Both the position numbers and the translations under genes were made by a program. Of a DNA stretch of 64,000 bases, positions 1 through 11,479 are shown one piece after another. Source of the stretch: Oopsacas minuta (Eukaryota; Porifera; Hexactinellida; Lyssacinosida; Leucopsacidae). Position 1 is the first letter of the stretch. Each line of letters begins with the position of its first letter. The notes beneath the pieces were generated by a model. That model saw only the letters and a list, made by a program, of their open reading frames with translations, did not search any database and was not told the DNA's origin. Location of the stretch: assembly GCA_024704765.1 (NCBI GenBank), contig JAKMXF010000308.1:186001-250000 (forward strand), in the 5' to 3' direction.

Positions 1-189
1 TGCACGCGCACGCACCACCTTTGTTGGGGCATCCTCGCCAGGAAACACCCAAACCTGAGATTGTGTCTTTTTCTCAGGCTCATAAGAAATTTTCCAACCC
101 CTCCAATTTTCACCCCAAAATTCCTGGACACTATGTTATTTTCCAAGTTATGTATAAAACTATAAATGGAGGTTTAATTTTGTAAAGAT

Positions 190-410
190 ATAACGTGAAA
201 CCTCATTTAACATTGTTGCAGCTCGTATTTATAGCTAATTCTAAGAATTTTAATTTCTTTTTGTTCAAAATAATAATATCGAGAATCCTGTACATTTGTA
301 TAAAATCTTGGAGGCAGAGGGATGTTGGCGAAAATCCTGCATAATGGTCACCCTAAAATAGCGTGAAATTTCATTTAACATGGTTGCCTCTCGTGTTGAT
401 AGCCAGTTTA
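190..410. repeat. Diverged tandem duplication, period about 170 bp
   Basis: Two related segments lie in the same orientation. One begins near 190 and reads aacgtgaaacctcatttaac; the other begins near 359 and reads agcgtgaaatttcatttaac. Both continue into matching text about a gttgc...ctcgt...gatagc stretch. No gene is seen around them. The first 4.1 kb contains several such pairs. Confidence 0.5.
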
Positions 411-1674
411 ATAAGTTCCTGTATATTTTTCGGAAAGTGAAAGGCATAGCTATGTGAAAGCGAGAGCTTAAATTATCTGCATGCAGGCTCTAAAATGAGT
501 TATGATGTGTAGCGCTCGTACTTTGGGTAAATTCGATTGTTAAGGCTTTCATTGCTAATCACATAATGTTAATGCGTACATGAGGAATTTAGTGTATGCT
601 AGATCCAAGGGCTGATGTTATAAAGAAAGTGGTTTCCAATGTTTCAGTGATGCCAATCATATTCCCAAATTTCGTTGCCCAGTTGAATGATGATGCCTTT
701 GCGACTCAACATTTCACAACTTCATAATCGTCATTGAAAAGCACTAATAGTTGATGGAGCTTTAAAATATTTGTAAATTCACCGGGAAATATCTCACAAT
801 TATTTCTGACGTTATTTATACGTTCCAAAAACTTGGGATACACTTGTGTTAAAGGGTGTGGTCCTTTCTTCCTCATTACTCCCCTGTTTTTATCTGAGTA
901 TTAACTGAGAGTGCTCCACAGTGACTTCACCATAGGCTTTAGAGCAATTTTTCATCATCCCATAAGCTTTCGAAAGTTACCATTAAATTTAGCATAGTCT
1001 GAAACCTGGGAATCATAATTTTCTTGAGAAAATTCCTATTACTTTGTAATCAAGTGTCATGCTTAGTCGATGGCTATAATTGGATTCATTATTCACCTCT
1101 ATTTTATAATTATACATAAGCATAAAATTCTCGCTATCAAATAATAATCATGAGAATGACAGCTCCAAGTTTTAACCTATTATTAGTTCAGAAAATAATC
1201 TTCTCAATTATGATAAGACTAAGCATTTTACTTTGTATATTTTCTCCATGGTTTAGTTAATTTTGACGTCACATAATGTGTCCGGACACATAATACCTTG
1301 GTCTAATTACCCCTCAAGCTCACTGTGGCCAGTCGTGGCCAGGTAATTTCTGGTTTTAGGGTGATTTGTCATAATATTATCTATAACTTAGAACTAAATC
1401 CAACCTCCCCCAAATGAACACCAAGCATTTTAAATAGACCGACCCGTTAATTTTTAAGAATTTCAGAATTTAATAACCTGTGCCCCATCAGTAGAGGCGT
1501 GCTAGCGCCGTCACTGAGCACCTAACTATGATTAAGGAACACAAATTTGAAAATCCATTCAATTCTTCTGGATCGCTGACAGAAATAAATAGTACGGGGA
1601 AATTTTGGAAGCTGATATAGAGCATGCATGAGCTTTGGGGTCTTGGGTACATTTAAAGTGCATAAAATGTATTA
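411..1674. other. Intergenic AT-rich DNA, no gene seen
   Basis: No open frame resembling a protein family was found on either strand, and no RNA gene was recognised. The sequence is AT-rich and unstructured to the eye. Confidence 0.5.
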
Positions 1675-1930
1675 TGTATCTATGGGTTATTGCATATAAC
1701 TAGTTGATTGACAGCAAAATATTTTTGCTATGGCTTCTATTTTTTTGAGTTATGATGACGTAATCACAATTTGCGATACATGTAAACCAGCGTAAATCTA
1801 TTTAGGTTGGAGTTAGGGGTAACTATATATTATTTACTTATGGGTTAATCACTATTTACAGTAGATTGACCAGATTTAGTATTTAATTTGGCTTCTATTT
1901 TTCTTGTTATGATGACGTAAGCAAATTTCT
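1675..1930. repeat. Diverged tandem duplication, period about 155 bp
   Basis: Two direct copies share the order tatgggttatt, gattgac, tggcttctatttttt, gttatgatgacgtaa. The first spans about 1675-1771 and the second about 1830-1930. The shared tail with tatgatgacgtaa is the best preserved part. Non-coding. Confidence 0.6.
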
Positions 1931-2176
1931 ATAAGTTAAGTTCCGGAAATATCTGTGTTGTTTGAGTTATTTAGATAAAGTGTTCACACTAAAATCATTT
2001 ACCAAGGGTAAAGTGTTTAGATCATAAATTTAACGTTCTTTTTGCTGTATTATTACGGCCATAGCAATTTTATCTAAGAAACGAATATAATTGAAATTTT
2101 AAATTATTCGGGTAACTTGGACGTTTTGCGTGTTCTTAATAAACAACGGTTAATTTCCCGTTAAATTTAAATTTAA

Positions 2177-2400
2177 CTATTGTAGCCTTATTGCGATCCA
2201 AGTGTTTCGTCCTGTCATAGACGCCTCTGTTGCCTCGCCTTTTCCGCAATACAAGTCAGATGGATCAGTGTTAATTAACTTTTGCGCCACTGGGGATATG
2301 CCGTTGCGGATCGCGTTTCTATTATCTGGGCTCGCCGTGATTGGGCTTGCGCAGCCTGAATAGCCTCGGACAGAGGTCCCCACAAGTTTTGATGTACCTT
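2177..2400. other. GC-richer patch of unknown origin
   Basis: This stretch of about 220 bases is clearly richer in G and C than the DNA on either side. A 68-codon open frame on the minus strand covers it, but I recognise no protein family and would not call it a gene. It may be a fragment of a transposon or of foreign DNA. Confidence 0.25.
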
Positions 2401-2831
2401 GTCATTGAACGTTTTTGAAAACTATTTGTATGGAAGTTGAAGAATGAAGGCAAGACGCTACTCAAATATTAACGAATTAAATAATATGTCTTGATCGTTA
2501 GTCTGGTGAAGCAAATTTGCACATTTCAGCCTGCAGGTATGTCCGATTCCTCCACATTACTACACCTATCAGAACATTACAAAACCTATCAGAACTGGAC
2601 AGACAGATCATTACGCTTACTGAAAGCATCACGTTCAGACTTCAATTAGCTGAATTATCTCCGAATTTAGGAGAATTTGCCATCTGAAAGATCAAATATC
2701 TGGATGAAGGAATCGACTACCGTTCTGATTGATGGTTGAGAGAGAAGAAAATCAAATGCTTCCTAGTTATGCATTTAGAATTCGAAATTGTTGCTAGAAA
2801 TTTAGTAAATAAAGTAGTATAATATGAATTG

Positions 2832-3150
2832 CTTAACAAGTTCTAATTATGCAACCAGTGGGCCTAGAGAGATGGCATTTGGAACATAACAATACTAGCC
2901 TAGGAATTTTTTGCCCTTTCTTTATCAACTCATTCTAACACCTCAGGGACGAACTGTGACTTTGCAAAAAATAGTAACTATTTGCAAAAGTTTTTGTAAT
3001 TTCGTATAATCGAGCACACCTTAACAAGTTATATCATACAACCAATGTACATAGACAGATGGCATTTGGAACATATTCATTCTAGCCTAATAGGTTTGCC
3101 TTTGAATTGCAAAAAATCGTAAATTTTCAAAGATTTTACAATTTGTGTGC
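2832..3150. repeat. Diverged tandem duplication, period about 185 bp
   Basis: Two direct copies share the landmarks ggcatttggaacata, ctagcctaa/ctagcctag, tttgcc and a tgcaaaaaat...gtaa stretch. They lie at about 2832-3010 and 3020-3150. Non-coding. They continue the tandem-duplication style of the first 3 kb. Confidence 0.6.
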
Positions 3151-3462
3151 TTCTACGTATTACAGTATAATTCTACCAATTATTGAACCCAATCCAGTTA
3201 CCCTTTTATCTACAATAATATAGAGTTGAAATCGGGTTATTTTGTCCTTTTTATTGCGCTGCCAAAACGACAAGATAACCTGATACACAAATTAATCCAG
3301 TGCTGCCAAGTGAATTCAGAAAAATTTACGGAGATTGACCGAAAAAATTTTGTAAGATCAACCCCCTTTGTAGCTGTTGAGAGCAAGTATCTAAGTAAAT
3401 TTTGAGATATTACTAATTGTTTCTTGTAGATTCATAAAGACAACAATGAATTTACATATCAA

Positions 3463-3967
3463 CGGAAAAACAAACAAACAAACAACAATTGAGACTTAAT
3501 AATATAGATGTTATTTACAATACCATATTCAGACTCAGTATACTCGATTACCCCAGTATAGTCGATAAAAATATGATTCTACATCAATTTTGAAATTTGT
3601 ATACTTTATGTACATAAAAGTAAACAAAGAGTCACAATATGTTGTTTACAATATCATATTCGGACTCAGCATACTCGATTATCCCAGAATAGTCATTGAA
3701 AGTATGATTTAACCTCAATTTTGAAATTTGTTCACTTTACATTCATATAAACAATAATAACTTCACATATGATTAATCCAAAAGTGTGAAAATCGGATTC
3801 AGTATGCTCGACATGTTTATGTGAAGTTTTATTGAATTCTATTAACTTCCTTGATAAACCCGATAATTACATAGTTATGCGACAATTTCAAAATTGCATA
3901 CCGTAAATCCTTTCCTTGACAACGGACAAACAGACAGCCAAACAATATTTGAGATTTGATAATATAG
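3463..3967 (-). repeat. Dispersed repeat family A, copy 1
   Basis: This is the reverse complement of the sequence at about 54.84-55.37 kb, and part of it recurs at about 37.80-38.04 kb. It is bracketed by direct copies of an end module (caacaattgagacttaataa at 3483 and a close variant near 3939). Inside are two tandem units about 132 bp apart, each starting tgtt(a/g)tttacaata and containing actcagtatactcgatta-like text. Non-coding; superfamily unknown. Confidence 0.7.
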
Positions 3968-4186
3968 ATTTCTATGTCAGCTTTTATATGTTAGTTGCCC
4001 ATTATATAAATATAGTTATAATCACTATTGTTGATGATTGACCAATTAAATTAGTAGCTAAGTGTCATGTAACTAAATGTCGCACTAACCAAATTTCGGC
4101 AATCCCTTCTGAATTAATTTAATTAATAAAAGTGAGTTAAACCTACTGGTTGGCTAGGAATGTAAAAATGAAATTGAAAGTACATA

Positions 4187-5525
4187 CAGGGTGTTCCATA
4201 ATTATTGCCCTATCAGCATTTAGTTTCATTTCATCAATATTTCTAAAATATCGTACAATTGTCTAGTTTTCTTTCATAAATTTATTGACCAACCTTATTA
4301 AGTTAGTTAACTTGATACAACGACTTTCCTTATGTACTAGTCAAAGTAGTATATTTTCTATATCAGTAACAACAATCTAACAAGGTATGGATGTCCAGTT
4401 AGCAAAATTTGAGATTCGAAATCAAGCTCTTATCAAGTTATCGGAAGGTTTTTCCCAAAAGACTGTAGCTGAAATATTTGGAAAAGATATTAGGACCATT
4501 AGACGCTGGTGGGCTAAACATAAACGAAATGAGAGCCTTCAGCACAAAAAGGGTGCAGGACCGCCCAAAAAGCTAAACAGGATATCAAAGATAGTAATCT
4601 CTAAATCTTTAGAGAAAAGGTATAAATCAATCAGGGTATTGGCGTGTATACTTACAAGAATCGGTAATCCTGTCTCTAAAAACACTCCATAGATATTTGA
4701 AGCAGGACCTGGGAGCTTGGGCCTATAAGAGGACTAAATCTCCAAATTGACCGAAAAACAAAAAGAAAGACGATTAAATTTTTGCCTGGAGAAAAGAGTT
4801 TAGACAGTGAATGATTGGAAACGAGTCCTGTGGTCAGATGAATCGCCGTTTGAGGTATTTCATCCATCAAACCGACATAGTGACAGGATCTGGGCACATA
4901 GTAAGCTCAAGGTTCAAAATATTGAAACCGTCAAATATTCCCCGCGGGTTATGGTTTGGGGGATGATGAGCTTCCAGGCTTTGTCTGACCTTCACTTTTT
5001 ACCTCCAAAACAAACTGTGAGTGCAGATTATTATCTTAAAGAAATTCTAGAAAAGACTTGCCGAAATGCACTTAACAGAAAACCTAAGAAGGGCGATTTA
5101 CTAACTAGGAAAATGTTACCAAACATGTCAAAAGATATTTTCCAACAAGACGGAGCTCCTGCACATTCAGCCAAGAGAACCCAAGACTGGTGTAAGAAGA
5201 ATCTAAAATATTTTTGGGGGAAGGGCGAATGGCCGGCGAATTTCCAGACCTAAGTCCAATAGAAAATGTATGGGGAATACTCCAGGATCAACTTGATAGG
5301 AAGACACCTGCTCCAGGATTGGAGGAGTTTAAAAATATGCTAAAATCCGCATGGTCTGAGATATGTCCGAATACTTTGGAAAAGTTAATAGAAGGTATGC
5401 CAAAAAGAATTGAAAAATGTATATTACTAAAGGGTGGATATATAGGAAAGTAATAATATATCTAATAATGATATTTGAATGTTATAGTCATTTACACAAT
5501 AGGGCAATAATTATGGGACACCCTG
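4187..5525 (+). mobile_element. Tc1/mariner-type DNA transposon, inactive
   Basis: The element has 27-bp terminal inverted repeats at 4187-4213 and 5499-5525 that differ at one position; both begin CAGGGTGT. A TA dinucleotide lies directly outside each end (4185-4186 and 5526-5527), the target duplication expected of the IS630-Tc1-mariner superfamily. Total length is 1339 bp, a usual size for the group. The single transposase gene inside is broken, so this copy cannot move itself, but its ends look intact and could be mobilised by a related active enzyme. Confidence 0.93.
4387..5453 (+). pseudogene. Tc1/mariner transposase, frameshifted
   Basis: The first open segment (4387-4692) carries the N-terminal helix-turn-helix, with a KTVAEIFGKDIRTIRRWW core. 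The second (4807-5253) carries the catalytic core: WSDES gives the first Asp near 4837 and FQQDGAPAH the second near 5149. The third (5214-5453) carries LSPIENVWG, giving the catalytic Glu near 5262. About 37 residues separate the second Asp from the Glu, so this looks like a DD37E-type spacing, although a frameshift falls in that interval and makes the count uncertain. Reading through requires frame changes near 4676, 4745 and 5215 (a run of Gs) and a stop at 4801. These breaks are what I see; that the copy is dead is inferred from them. Confidence 0.9.
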
Positions 5526-5621
5526 TAATCCATTTTCAATTAAATGAATTTTAATTTTTTCTATTTATAGTAAATACGTCATCCAGCTTCAGGCTAAAAT
5601 TGAGATATATTTTCTAGCTCA

Positions 5622-6386
5622 ATGGCTACATCTCAATTAATCCAGATATCAAAAGAGTGGATAGGTAAGGTAGCTCTAGTGACTGGCGCTTCAGCTGGTA
5701 TAGGTCTCCAATTGTTAAAATCTCTCACGAACAGTGGAATAAGGTGTGTTGGGTGTGCTCGCAATATTTCTAAGATAGAAGAACTTAGCAACGGGGTAAT
5801 AGCTCACAGATGTGACGTATCAAATGATACAGAAGTAAAATTTATGTTTGAAATGCTCCGTGAAAAGTTAGGGGGTGTTGATATACTGATTAATAACGCA
5901 GGACTTTCTCACTACTCTCCTCTCCTTACCGGCTCTACAGAAGAGTGGAGAGAGATGCTACAGGTCAATATACTTGGTCTGTCAATTTGTACACGTGAAT
6001 TTTTACAGCAACTTAAATCACGTTTAGTTGAAACAGGTTATGTAGTCAATTTGTGTAGTATGTCAGGGCATCGTGTCCTAACCGATCCTAATTACCATTT
6101 CTACGCAGCTACTAAATACGCTGTGACAGCTCTGACAGAGGGACTACGTCAGGAGTTGAGAGCTACAGGCTCTGGAGTTAAAGTGAGTCAGATATCTCCT
6201 GGTTTAGTAGACACAGAATTCAAGGGAAGAGCAATGAAGGATATGACTGCTGCTAAAGTATATTATGAATCTAACCCAGTTCTTACTTGTGAAGATATAT
6301 CTCAATCTGTATTGTATCTTCTCTCTACTCCTCAACATGTATCTGTTCATGATATACTCATGAGACCTACTCGCGAACTTAAATAA
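5622..6386 (+). CDS. DHRS11: Short-chain dehydrogenase/reductase, DHRS11-like
   Basis: A 254-residue single-exon classical SDR. The Rossmann motif TGASAGIG is at residues 21-28, the adenine-pocket Asp is in CDVS (D65), NNAG is at 91-94, and the catalytic set is N116, S146, Y161 and K165 (YAATK). The sequence around the active site (SMSGHRVL, then FYAATKYAVTALTEGLRQELR) and the C-terminal LSTPQH...DI.MRPT match what I know of vertebrate DHRS11, a cytosolic NADPH-dependent 17-beta/3-ketosteroid reductase of about 260 residues. Substrate in this animal is unknown. There is no membrane segment or signal peptide. The start is the first ATG in frame and places the Rossmann fold at the usual distance. 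It lies just downstream of the Tc1 element and shows no breaks. Confidence 0.9.
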   Translation: MATSQLIQISKEWIGKVALVTGASAGIGLQLLKSLTNSGIRCVGCARNISKIEELSNGVIAHRCDVSNDTEVKFMFEMLREKLGGVDILINNAGLSHYSPLLTGSTEEWREMLQVNILGLSICTREFLQQLKSRLVETGYVVNLCSMSGHRVLTDPNYHFYAATKYAVTALTEGLRQELRATGSGVKVSQISPGLVDTEFKGRAMKDMTAAKVYYESNPVLTCEDISQSVLYLLSTPQHVSVHDILMRPTRELK

Positions 6387-6756
6387 TATTAGTCACTAGT
6401 TAATTCATTTGTATTTGTATTTAGTAGCTAGCTAGTATTTTGTCCTATTTCTCCTATTATTAATAGAGAGGAGGGGAATGGACTATTATGTTACTGCTTA
6501 CTCAGTGTAGCAGCCGAGAATATACTTGGGTATAATCTGGCTATACAGTCTGGGATGTGTGAGTCTCTTTTAACCTTATTTATGTTGCTGAGTCATATTT
6601 TTATTCGTTTAGCTCGAATACTAGCAATGATTCTTGTTACAGTGCCTTTTACCTGGATAAGGGTATATTCTGGGCTAGCCCACTTCATCCCCGGGAATAT
6701 TCTATGACGGGATATGATCTAGTCATAGCATTCTATAATCTAGTCTTTCCACCGAG

Positions 6757-7215
6757 ATTCAAAGCCTATTACGAATCTATAATTTCTGACTTGATATTTG
6801 AATTCTACGTAGGCAAGTTACCCCAGATTGAAATTTCCAATCGGATTGGGCAATTTTTACCAGAGTTATAGGTGAATTTCAATTTGTGCCATTTGTGCCA
6901 CCTTTTGCCCAAGGTGGCACAAGTGGCCGCTACCAAGAGGTTATTTTAGAATTCAAGGGTTAGCATAGTCATATCATTCGAAAATATTATTTCAACTTAT
7001 TCCTCCTAACCCTAGTTGATTTCCTTGTAGTGGCGCTTTTTCCTGCTACCTGTGCCACTTTTTTCAAAAAGTGGCACAAGTGGGACAAATTGAAATTCTT
7101 CTATAACTTTGGTATAAATTGTTCAATCCCATTGGAAATTTCAATCTTGGGTAACTCGCCTACGTAGAATTCAAATATCAAGTCAGAAATTATAGATTCT
7201 TAATAGGCTTTGAAT
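6757..7215. mobile_element. Foldback element (MITE-like) with arms of about 170 bp
   Basis: The left arm starts attcaaagcctatta at 6757. The right arm ends with its complement, ggctttgaat, at 7215. The arms match imperfectly for about 170 bp, through gaattctacgtaggc and a conserved ggtggcacaag box near the inside. The middle has no coding capacity. No clear target-site duplication is visible, so the superfamily is left open. Confidence 0.8.
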
Positions 7216-7689
7216 TACCACATATTTTGATTATCCATAATTATCTAATATTATTAATAATTAACACCTTCAAAAAGTGTAAATCGAAAATATTTTTTTG
7301 AAATTCTTGAAAATCATATGTTATTCTATACAAATTACTAGATAGCAGCTACGAATATAGACTACACAATATATAGGAGCGGGAAAGAGTATACAATTTA
7401 TGACAATATATTTGTGTGTTCAAATACTTTTGTCCCCTGATGTATGTAAACTTATTGTTGTTTTTATGAATATAAATAAATTAAAATGTCCAGTCGACAG
7501 GCTGGTAGTGCAGCTCAGGGTTATATATGTTTGTTCTTTTCAGGGGGGGCACGCCCCCCTGACCCCCCGTGCAGTGTAAATGCTGCAATGCACGGAGCTG
7601 ACTGATCTTGGGCTCCTGGATCAGATAAATATTTCCGGATATTCAATATCATTCGTCACCTAATGTACTTCATGTTCTATCCTCAAATC
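7216..7689. other. Intergenic with GC-rich hairpin
   Basis: No gene is seen. Near 7543-7562 there is a GC-rich self-complementary stretch (ggggggcacgcccccc) followed by a second short inverted pair around gtgcagtgtaaatgctgc. A short relic of repeat family A (attgttgtttttatgaatat) lies near 7452. Confidence 0.4.
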
Positions 7690-9503
7690 CTATATGAGTG
7701 TGTCACCATTCGCACTTTGATCTTTCTGTAGCCTAAATAATATGCTATTATCTGCTGACGTCACGAGGTTAAGATTAGAACAATTATCTCCAAGTAGAAT
7801 AGCACTTACAGGTTTTGAATGAGGTTTTAGAACTTGCTTCAAAGTGAAACTTGAATCATCTTCAATTTTATCAGTAGATAACGGCGACTGACCGTCTTCA
7901 CCAGTTATATGTAATAATCGAATAATCCCATCACAAAATCCAGCTATTATAGATAGGCCAGAAGCATCAAACCATAACGGCAACCATGCAACACAAGTAG
8001 GTGCAATATTGAATGTAGTTCTACCTAGAAATTTCTTAGCTTCTATATCATACAATCTAACTCTCCCTCCAATCCACACGTAACAGATGTAGTGAATTCG
8101 GGCTTACAGCTAGGCCAGTGATAGATCCTGAATGGAAGGTGTATAGACGTTCAGGTAGTTTGTGTGTGTCTTACTTGTAGATCTACGCGCCATATGGACC
8201 CTATGTTATCCTGTACACCCAGTAAGTGGGGGTGTCCGAATCGTTTAGTTTGACTAGATGCTTGACACTTGCTCCTGTACATGTAGCTAGCTTAACCTCC
8301 TGCAACGGTATTATCTTAATCAAATCATTATCATCAATGACGTCAGCCTGAGTGATCTCTTCGAAATCCCAAATACAAATGATACCATCGGCTCCTCTGG
8401 TTATAATCTCTCCTTCACGAGAAACACGAACTCTATGTTACCGACGTGACAGGGTTTCTGGTTCTTGCGGCATAACTCTACTTTCACAAGGTCTCCCTCC
8501 CATAGTAACAAGTTCCCCCATTCAGTTCCACTAAGTACTTTACCATCTAGAAATTCAGCATACCCGCTGACGTCAGAAATCTCTTTCTTACCGAACTTAC
8601 CGATATCTCCTTGTAGCTTCAAGCCTGCGAAGGTGGTAACCATCTTCCAGAATCTGATGTGCCCTATTCCACTGGAGGTTAGAATACCTTCATTCTCTGG
8701 TGAGAAGGATACTCTACAAAAGTAAGAAACTCAGGTAAATCTAGGCGACATACGAGAATGGTGGTATTTATATAAAATAAAGATATTCAAATACTGTATT
8801 ACCGGAAATTATATTATTCCAGTGAGGCTATTATTAGAGATAATACGATCAAAATATGTAAAAATTGGTCTGAACCACCCATAATATAAAGTACAATAAG
8901 CATTTTAGAAAGAAAAAACTATCGCAGTGGACAAAACGATAAACCCCCAAAATCCGCATGTACCTGAATATATCCTGAGAGAATGCTTTAGTCCTGAGTA
9001 CAATGGCTTCATGTCTCCAGCCCATACAGTAAGCATAAAATCAGGACTCCCTCCAACAGATGCTATCTTCAATCCATCACCAGGTGAAAGGTCAAATGAG
9101 CATAAGCTGTCTCTGTACCTCCCCTAAGTATACGATCTAATATTAGACCGGGATATGTAAATATGTTTATGACAGGCATCACTCCTTTCTCCGCTACAGC
9201 TATAAACTACTTGGACGGATGCACTGCTAGTGCGCCTAAACCATGACCGCTAGCTGACCAAAGATAGGACAAGTCTCCGGTACTTAGAGTTAGAAAGTGA
9301 ACCAGGTTACCACCGATATACATTACAGTGTCTGGATCTATGACGTATAGGTTACAACGTCGAACTAGGTCATAACCGAATGAATGGTGGAAGGACAGAA
9401 AGGTGGGAGATAGTTTGTGAGAGGCTGGAGTTCTCACGAGACTAGAGTAGTTGTACTCTGGAGCATGGAAGGTGTCTACGAGAGTGGAGTTAAACTCAGA
9501 CAT
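7690..9503 (-). pseudogene. CFAP44: CFAP44-like WD-repeat gene, broken and 3'-truncated
   Basis: CFAP44 (WDR52) is an axonemal WD-repeat protein of the tether complex that holds inner-arm dynein f in cilia. Ordered fragments on the minus strand match its N-terminal half: HHSFGYDLVRRCNLYVIDPD, then RILRGGTETAYA, then GLKLQGDIGKFGKKE...LSGTEWGNLLLWEGDLVKVELC, then ICIWDFEEITQADVIDD, LYTFHSGSITGLAVSP and GGRVRLYDIEAKKFLGRTTF. A TAG interrupts the frame at 9207-9209 where the family has a tyrosine. Further frame changes fall near 9100, 9005, 8405, 8200 and 8065. A plausible 250-bp GT-AG intron (8714-8963) is kept in register, so this is not a processed retrocopy. The frame ends about 750 residues in, whereas the family is about 1800. 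I infer a degenerate duplicate or a lost gene; assembly indels are the alternative. Confidence 0.85.
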
Positions 9504-9941
9504 GTTGATAATACTATAGCAGTATAGCTAGTTATAGAGGAAAATTAATAATATTAGATAATTAATTGTCAGCTATGAACCTGTAAATCCGCCGAATCCG
9601 CATGCGGAACAAATTTAACCTGTTCAAAACGTGTAAACAGGGCCGTAACTGTGAGGGACAGTGACCCTCATTTTAGTGCAGCTCCTATAGGTGTGCTAAT
9701 GGAATGGATGATGTACTATATCCGAGCGATAGTGCGAAATCTAGCAATGAAATGGGCACTCATATACATTCAAGTCAGAGATTTGTACCTCGGGTATGAA
9801 TATTTACAAAGTGAATATTTCACACTTTTTTCGTGAAATTTAAATTTTCATACCTAACTATGAAAATTGCAAAGCATACTAGAGATTAGGTAGTTTGACC
9901 CTGAAAAGAAGCAAAGAAATGACTCTGCTAGAACATGTTTT

Positions 9942-11011
9942 TGTTTGCCAACAACTCTAGTTATCAGTCTGTTGGATACAACGTGATCTGAATTGAAAAC
10001 AAACATACACGGATCACTCCCATCTAGCACTAATACTCTGTCTCTTGTAACCTTGACGTCACGTGGATACTTAAACAAGTCTATTCCTAGCATGTAATGG
10101 AACTTGATTTCTTTAGTTAAGATTTGAATTCTATTATTATTACAATCACATACATACACATTGCTATGCCTATCAGAGACATCTAGACTCCGTGGATGGT
10201 AGAACTGAGCTTCTCCATTCCCTTTACTACCAACACTCTTGATTAGTTTCCCTTCTAGCTCGTACTTATTAATGCAATGACTGCTGTATTGTGTAACAAA
10301 CACTTTATACTGAAATATACAGATACCTATAGGTTGTTTCATCTTCTCACTGAACATGGAGAGATAGTCTCCGTTACTGCTAAATACTTGTACACGATTG
10401 TTGTAATAATCCGCAATGTAAATACTTCCAGTTTAGTAATGTACTGCTATACGTTTGGGACAGTTCAGTTCTCCGGGAGCTATCTTGTCTGAATTATTAC
10501 AGCAGTAAGCAGGAGGCAGCTGTTTAGCCTTGTAGTCAGGTACAACAAACTTCACTTGAGGAGGGAAGGTGCGGGTAGGAGATATATTAGTCTGACCGTT
10601 AAGCTTAATACTCCCTAGCTGTTCTATGTCAATCTCGAATTGATTATTCAATTCAAACCCAATGCTACTTTTCGTATCGACTGATAGTTCCTCGATGTAT
10701 TTATTTATCAGTAATTCTATTGCTCCGAGTGGCTGTAAGTTTATTAGAAGTAAGAGTGCCTGTAATCAACAATTTTGATTTATTCAAAGCTTCCAATAAC
10801 TCTTGCATTTCCTGAGTTTTGCTATTATAATCTTTCTCGATTTCATCAATACGAGAGAGGAGGATACTCTCTCTAAGTTGTAGAGCTTCATGTGACCTCT
10901 TGAAGCAGTCTCTAATCTTCCTTCTACTCCTTTTACTTGTTCGATAAAGTTTCTTTTCACTGCTACGCTAGCCATTTCTTTGTCCATCGAATTTATTATC
11001 TTAGAAAACAA
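9942..11011 (-). pseudogene. Coiled-coil/NHL-repeat gene, broken copy (inverted arm 1)
   Basis: Members of this family have an N-terminal helical segment and several NHL blades forming a beta-propeller, usually a protein or RNA interaction surface. Here the N-terminus (MASVAVKRNFIEQVK) starts near 10975. A frame change near 10890 interrupts the coiled coil, the blade region resumes at 10651 (NNQFEIDIEQLGSIKLNGQ), a TAA at 10433-10435 replaces a glutamine codon, and the rest runs to the GK of VVGK near 9945. Beyond that the frame departs from family sequence and stops at 9854. Blade motifs such as SIYIADYYNNRVQVF and VYVCDCNNNRIQIL are clear. This copy is nearly identical to the plus-strand copy at 15.84-16.89 kb. 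Function in this animal is unknown. Confidence 0.88.
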
Positions 11012-11385
11012 TTATATTATATACTAGCCGCAACGCCGCACTCTGGGCGGCTTTTTCTGCTAGTTTCTGCGGAATGCATTTTCGGGCCTTGGCCCTTACG
11101 ATTGTCTTTTGGAGTTTGCGAACGCTACGCGTCCGCATGTAATAGCTCTCAGTGAACAATCAAAAAAATCTATCACATTGCTATACGGCATTCGTTTAAG
11201 TGTTTGTCATGTGATGGTACAATATTGCATTAAGTCAATTCTTCGAGTGTAGTTATTTATATTTAGGAGGTATTAGTACTATTTATACTAAAGTACTTTA
11301 TTAGGTGTTATATATAGATAGCTCAAAAGCTGCCCAAAGGCGGCCCTTTAAGCTAGTTCCTGTGGAAGGCTTTGTCAAGGGCCTT

Positions 11386-11430
11386 GGAGTAATGCGGAGA
11401 AAGTTGGGTTTACTTTCTCCGCATTATTCC
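11386..11430. repeat. Hairpin, 19-bp stem with 7-nt loop
   Basis: The left arm ggagtaatgcggagaaagt (11386-11404) and the right arm actttctccgcattattcc (11412-11430) pair at 18 of 19 positions around the loop tgggttt. It lies in non-coding DNA just upstream of repeat family B. It may be the tip of a foldback element; no transcript evidence is available. Confidence 0.75.
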
Positions 11431-11479
11431 ACGGGATCAATAAACTGTGAGTAGTAACTATTGTAATTGGTAGATCTGA

